Below, piece by piece: positions 58,401-64,000 of a stretch of 64,000 bases of DNA. The notes under the pieces were generated by a model. It was given only the letters and a program-made list of their open reading frames with translations, did not search any database and was not told the origin of the DNA. The first letter of the stretch is position 1. The number at the start of each line of letters is the position of its first letter. The stretch is taken from contig CM060733.1 in NCBI GenBank assembly GCA_030704615.1, positions 28,894,001 through 28,958,000 of the forward strand, read 5' to 3'. Position numbers and translations under genes: made by a program. The DNA comes from Takakia lepidozioides (taxonomy: Eukaryota > Streptophyta > Takakiopsida > Takakiales > Takakiaceae).

Positions 58401-61400
58401 GCCTCATATCTCTTGGCCATAGTGAAAGCTGCAGTTTGTGACTTCGGAATGAAATGATAGGCCCCAGGACCTGGTGAATCACTAGTGTCACCCATTGTGT
58501 ACCTTCCAGCAATTGTATATGCTGGAGACTTGTCCGTTGCAGGGAGTACATATTGCCCTGGGCCCGGGGATATGTCGAGGCCATGTTCTTCACGCCTCCC
58601 AGCAATCGTGTATGCTGGCCCTCCTTTCACGGGCTTGGTATCATAGGCACCAGGGCCTGGTGTGCGTTCTTGTCCATGGTCACGGGACCTTCCTGCAATG
58701 GTATAAGCTGGTGCACTGTAGCATTGGTCAGAGGAATAACTTCCAGGTCCGGGGCCAGATTCTGCTGTAATTGGTGGTCGGCCTGAGGCAAGGCTGTAAG
58801 CAGGGCCTGCAGTGTCAGGGCGAAGATCGTAGGATCCAGGTCCTGGACCTGGATCCAGTTCACGTATTGTCACTCGATTTCCTAGGCTGAAGGCAGGAGG
58901 ATTCGGGCCCATCAGCTTTATGTCAACCACATAACTCCCAGGTCCTGGAGTGCTTTCTGTAGGTCCTGTTCCACTGCGCCCAGTAATTGTGAACGCCGGT
59001 CCTCCAATGATTCTCTCGAGACTGTAAGCACCTGGGCCAGGAGTGTCTTCCTTGTCACTGAACTTGTGCCGGCTGGCAATGGTGTATTTAGGCCCTGTGA
59101 TTATGTTTTGAATGGTATAGGATCCAGGGCCTGGTGTTCTCCCTGTTGCGGAAGGCCTAGCTCTGCCGGCTATACTGTAAGCAGGGCTCATCAGGAAGGC
59201 ACGTTGAGGGTCATAGGCCCCTGGACCCGGTGATCGCTCTTCGTGGCCTGCTGGTCCTCTTCCAGCAATAGTGTAAGCAGGGGCATTGCTGGCAATGAAG
59301 CTGTCATATGTGCCTGGTCCAGGACCACCCTCTCGAATAACTTTGTTGTGTCTTCCTGGTATACTGTAGGCAGGACCTGGTGGTAATAACACAGTAGTGT
59401 AAGCACCAGGCCCTGGAGTGTCAGCTTCCATGCCTCTCTTGTAGCGTCTAGCTATGGTATAGGCAGGGGTGTTTGGATTGAGAGGCTGAAGGTAAGCCCC
59501 TGGCCCTGGGGTACCTTCATCAGTGTGTTCACGATATCGCCCCTGTATGGTGTAAGCAGGCCCTCCTGCAGCAGATTTGTCACATCAGAAAGAATTTCTC
59601 TCAAAACATATTTTGGCACCCTTGATATCTATCATTGCTACTTATCGCTGGGCCACATTTCCGAACTGGCCGTGAGAGTAATTGGTGCTTAGGCTTTTCT
59701 TTGAACGATCTCAATGGTCAGGTTCAACGTTCATGGTGTCATACCTTAACAAATATAAAGTCTGGCCAAATCGTCAATTTTATCAAATATCTAGAGGCTA
59801 TCCATCAAGAATCTGATTCATGTTGGTATGAACAGTGTAAAGATCTGTTCGTGGAAATTTTTGTCATGATTGGCATTTGAAAAGTTGAATGAACTGTACT
59901 CACCTATTTTCTGTGCAACAGTGTAGGAACCAGGACCTGGTCCTGGGTCTTCTTGAGTTCTATGATACCGTTGTGCAATAGTAAAGGCTGGAGCATTATA
60001 CAGATTCTGGGTGTAGTAGGCTCCGGGCCCAGGGGTTTGAGGTGCTAAAACAATGTCCCTGCGTTTGGCAAGGCTGTATGCTGGACCTGCTGACTTTGGC
60101 CGGATATCATACTCCCCTGGCCCGGGGAAGGGTGTTAAATCTGTGACAGGGTGTCTTCCTGCAATTGTATAAGCCGGCGCGGCACTCTTGACATAGCACA
60201 CGTATTCCCCTGGGCCAGGTCCTGGGTCTACTTTCGATTCCTCCCGCCTCCCTGCAATTGTGAAGGCTGGGACACTAGAGAATGTGTGTGTGTTATATTC
60301 GCCAGGACCTGGGCACCTTTCAGATTTATCTGATCGATAGCGCCTCGCCATGGTGAAGGCTGGGGCACTGTGAGGGGTGACAATCTGATATGCCCCAGGG
60401 CCTGGGCCAGGTGTTGGATCAACCACTTCTGTCCTCATACCCATCTTGAATGCTGGAGTATGATGATTTGTTTGCACATTGTAGGCACCAGGGCCAGGAG
60501 AGTCGATGTAGTCTTTGTCTCTGTATCTACTGGCTATGGTGAAGGCTGGAGCATGTGGAGCTAGTCCACTGTCATATGCCCCTGGTCCTGGAACATCCTC
60601 TGCATGGCCCTTTGCCCGGGCCCCGGCAATGCTGAAAGCAGGCCCAACATGCACAGGTACAAGATTATATGCACCAGGACCTGGGCTTGAGGTGGTCGTC
60701 CTTTCCTTGTAGTGGGACCCCATAGAGTAAGCTGGTGGTTTGTTGGTGACCTGTTTGATGTCAGGAGCATATTCACCGGGGCCAGGGCTATCAGCTGTCT
60801 GCATCAATGGATACCTTCCAGCAATTGTGTATGCTGGTGAGCTGACAGTTTTGTTATCATTGTAGGTGCCAGGGCCAGGACTGTCTTCCATCCCAAGCTG
60901 ACCAAAGCGCTGAGCTATGGTGTAGGCAGGGCCACTGTTGTTCTTAGGTGCACTATATGAACCTGGCCCAGGACCCTCGTCACTATGGCTGCATGGGTAC
61001 CTTGATTGTATAGTGTAAGCTGGGCCATCCACCTTGCTCTTTAAGTTGTATGCGCCTGGTCCAGGGGTGTTGTTAGTGTCATGGTCAGAATGCCTGGTCC
61101 CAATTGTGAAGGCTGGTGTATAATGCCCTGGCATAGCATATGCACCGGGTCCCGGTGTGATGTCCCTAGGGCCTGTACCATGCCGCCCAGGTAGACTATA
61201 AGCTGGAGAACTTGATTTAATCTTCACATCATAGGCCCCAGGCCCAGGACCAGTGTTATATCCTCGTGTGGTGGTCCGGCCAGCTATAGCCCTCCCAGTT
61301 AAGCTGTAAGCAGATGAACTATATCTTTTCATTGGGTCGTACGCTCCTGGCCCAGGGCTCAATTCTTGGGGGCCGTAAGTGTACCGACGTGCGATTGTGT

Positions 61401-62235
61401 AGCAAGGGCTGACAGGTCTTGGGCCTGGATCGTATGCACCGGGCCCCGGGCTATTATCTCTTAAGTCATCATCTCTTCTCCCAGCAATGGAGTATGCGGG
61501 TCCTGATGGCTGAGCACGTGGGTGATATTCCCCGGGGCCTGGGCTCACATAGCCTGTATGTTCCTTCACCCGGCTGCTTATAGTGTAGGCAGGGCCCCTC
61601 TCACGCTTGTCTATATTATAGGCTCCTGGTCCTGGCTTTTCTTCTTGCTGTCCACCTTCAAATCGCTTTGCAAGGCTACAAGCAGGTACCCTGGCGTGGA
61701 GTGCCTTCACATTGTATGCCCCAGGCCCAGGCGAGTCTTCATTTAGAGCATCGTGTGTGCGTTTGCCAATGGTATATGCTGGGGCACCTGACCTGCTGAA
61801 GTTGTCATAGGCTCCAGGCCCTGGGGTGCGGGTCGATGGAACATTGCGTGCCCTTGCTGCAAGGGTGTAAGCTGGGCCAAGTCTTTTCCTTGGAATGTCG
61901 TAGGCTCCAGGGCCGGGGGTTCTGGTGCTGTGTCCACTGCGATACCTCGAAGCAATGCTATAGCACGGGGCAGCAGCCTTGGTGAATTCTGTGTTTGATG
62001 TGTAACTCCCTGGGCCAGGGCCCTGATCTCCCCCCTTTGTACCCCATCTACCTGGAATGGTGTAGGCCAGGCCTTTTGACTCCGTACGTGGATTGTATGT
62101 TCCAGGTCCAGGTTGTGAAGCATCAGTATGTTGTTTTGTCCGCTTGCCAATGGAATATGCCGGTGCTTGGGGGCTGATAGCTCGTTCGTTGGGGTTGTAG
62201 GCCCCTGGCCCTGGATTTTCATTCCAGTAATCCAT
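55431..62235 (-). CDS. giant sperm-tail PG-rich repeat (SHIPPO/ODF3-like) protein
   Basis: Three exons, 62,235-59,904, 59,565-57,651 and 56,877-55,431, join in phase with GT-AG introns to give about 1,897 residues. Almost the whole protein is one repeat of 31-34 residues: GPAYTIAGRY, a variable charged stretch, then (T/S)PGPGAY. I count 25, 20 and 15 PGPG-type units in the three exons, about 60 in total. This is the STPGR repeat (PF07004) of SHIPPO/ODF3-type proteins of axonemes and sperm tails, which bind along microtubules. Mammalian ODF3 is a few hundred residues, so this is a very large member. The start ATG is followed at once by a repeat. The last frame ends at 55,431, but CGCAG/GTACAC near 55,468 could be a donor to a further exon. 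No lesions are seen. Confidence 0.9.
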
Positions 62236-64000
62236 GGTTCTTTCTGCTGTGGTTGATGTAGCTTGATAGTGGCTCAGCGCAACACCTTCAGTGGTGTTGT
62301 GTCAAATTGAGTGCCCTGGTGGGATTGAGACAGATAATTTCATGCTCCTCGAGACGCAAGAAAGGGAGGTAGTTTTGAAATAGGGTAGGTTGGTGGAGGA
62401 ATAGCTGGAAGAAGGGAGGTATGTGTGTCTTGGATTCTGCATTTTCTCACTCTAAGCATGAATTGCAATTTCTGAAGCAACTGTGCTATATCTACTACAG
62501 TGAGCTTGGTTGAACGTCAACACTCCATCAACCCTGTTACTCAAGCTTTGTACAGTGGCTATGACATGCCTTGTGAGTAGAAAGCCCCCGTGCGGCTGCA
62601 GATGGTTAGAAAACCACTGCCCTCAAGTAGTTGTAACAGCCTACAGTCAATGATCAAAAGGCAAAGGCATGATTATGTAGTTTGTTACTCTATCGAAAGT
62701 TCTGTAAACTTCTGACGCAGGATTCCTCCTTCGTAAGAAATGAATAGGATCTCTCTCTCTCTCTTTCTCTCCCCCTCTCCCTCTAGTTGCTTGTGGCTCC
62801 TCTCTCTTTCTTGTTTCTTCCCTTGTCCCATAAGCTCTCTGAGCTTTCTGCAGACATTATAAAGTACCATTTCATCTCATTTCTCTCCCAACAAACAGCA
62901 TGAGTACAACTTTAAAGTTCTGGCCACACGGCTACAGCATCCGTCTCATGAGTGCATCCTCTCACCTTTAAAGCCCCTTCCTGTTTCTCTCTGTTCTTTC
63001 TTGATCTTGCTTGTTTCACCTAAAACACTGACTGCAACCGATCAATTTTACTAGGTGTGCAAGCTCCCATGAAGTGGGATTCCTAGGTCGTATGCCCAGA
63101 TAAGCATACAGAGGGAAGAGATGTGAGGATGGAGATGGATGTGACAAGTCAACTACGTCATCAACTACTAGCCTCTGTGTCTGTTTACTGTGGTCCATGG
63201 GCCTCTTGGGGTTGCCCAAAATTTACTTGGTACCTCTCTCTTGGCCGCTGGCCGCCCGACAATGCATGAGGTCTACAGAGGGGCACCTGATCTGGAAGGA
63301 AGGAGAGTCAAGCCATGGCGGAGAGAAGCGAGAGAGTTGAATACTCTCTCTCTCTCTCTCTCTATCTGTCTTGTGGATGACACTGGCTGCCTTGATAGAG
63401 GGAACAGGAGATGGCGAAGGGACGCGAATGGCAGTTAATGTCAGCTGAAATGTAGGCCGTTACAGTTTGGCGAAGCGTTTCGATCATACATCCATCAGCA
63501 TCCATGATCAGGACATCCATCCTTGTGGCTCTCGAATGACCTTCATCCATGGATGAATGAGAGACTGTCATCCATCCCAGCTGCTCTCCTCCTCTTCTTC
63601 GCCGCATTTGTGAGCTCTGGAAGACCCACTTGGAATGGTGCTTTCATATTTCCACCTGTGAAGTCTGAGCAGCAGTATGACCGTGGGGAAGAAGCTCGGT
63701 CTAGCGTAGCTGCACCACTGTATTCTTCAGGGACTACTTGGATAAGCAAGGGCCTACTATCTCCCATTGTTTGCATCTACATCTCTAGAAGAAAAGTTCA
63801 CTTATTTCAAACTTTTACCAGTCGAAAGCAGCGAACCGAAGTGCTAAAGTGCACAGATGGTCTTATTCACCATATAAACAGGACTGTAGATTTGTCAATC
63901 ATCTTCTACATTGGAAGTGTGTGCTGGGGCAGTGACATTGCATTACGGTCTGAAGTCTAAATGTAAGATTGTGCCACCTGTGAAACAGTGATTCTTCCTC
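62236..64000. other. upstream region of the PG-repeat gene; no gene recognised
   Basis: It contains a CTCTCT tract at 62,751-62,785 and a (TC)n microsatellite at about 63,342-63,363. Open frames here have no recognisable similarity. The promoter of the PG-repeat gene should lie within the first few hundred bases, but I cannot pinpoint it. Confidence 0.4.

Noticed and set aside
55544-62222. Additional open frames antisense to or overlapping the PG-repeat gene
   Set aside because: They mirror the repetitive, GC-rich coding sequence and show no independent motifs.

Overview
The window looks like nuclear DNA of a streptophyte alga, most likely a characean such as Chara (inference). Genes carry spliceosomal introns with GT-AG borders. 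One gene is a plant-type LAZ1/TMEM184 protein, one is a giant sperm-tail PG-rich repeat protein that implies motile flagellated cells, and the LINE and Ty3/gypsy relics are plant-like. Most of the first 45 kb is mobile DNA; the last 19 kb is gene-bearing.

Layout. 0-4.6 kb: an FCP1/SCP-like HAD phosphatase-fold gene and a decayed, unrecognised multi-exon gene, both on the minus strand. 4.7-8.6 kb: several small tandem repeats. 9-12.3 kb: a broken gene with the signature of the DUF7869-type family. 13.9-15.8 kb: a decayed Ty3/gypsy element whose LTR is interrupted. 15.8-34.3 kb: an 18.5-kb Mutator-like (MULE) element. 34.7-38.5 kb: a CACTA-like relic holding reverse-transcriptase and PPR scraps. 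38.5-43 kb: two LINE 3-prime relics. 45.2-46 kb: a partial HD-domain protein of the cyanamide-hydratase type. 46.8-51.1 kb: a complete eight-exon LAZ1/TMEM184 gene. 55.4-62.2 kb: a three-exon gene for a protein of about 1,897 residues with about 60 PG-rich repeats.

The standout is the MULE-like element at 15,779-34,281. It is bounded by a 9-bp direct repeat (CTGAAGAGT). Removing the element joins two halves of a gypsy LTR into one continuous LTR that starts TG and ends CA, so both ends are well supported. Inside, a MULE transposase (zinc-binding domain, DDE core, SWIM finger) points left. A nine-exon gene points right and encodes a ParB-like domain fused to a beta-class amino-methyltransferase, an architecture typical of bacteria and phages. 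Between them lies an array of about 8.4 kb made of roughly 72 copies of a 116-bp monomer. Every well-preserved monomer carries a near-perfect 18-bp-arm palindrome around a GCAA loop. A reasonable hypothesis, not proven here, is that the array is the binding or methylation platform for the ParB-methyltransferase and acts in the control or maintenance of the transposon.
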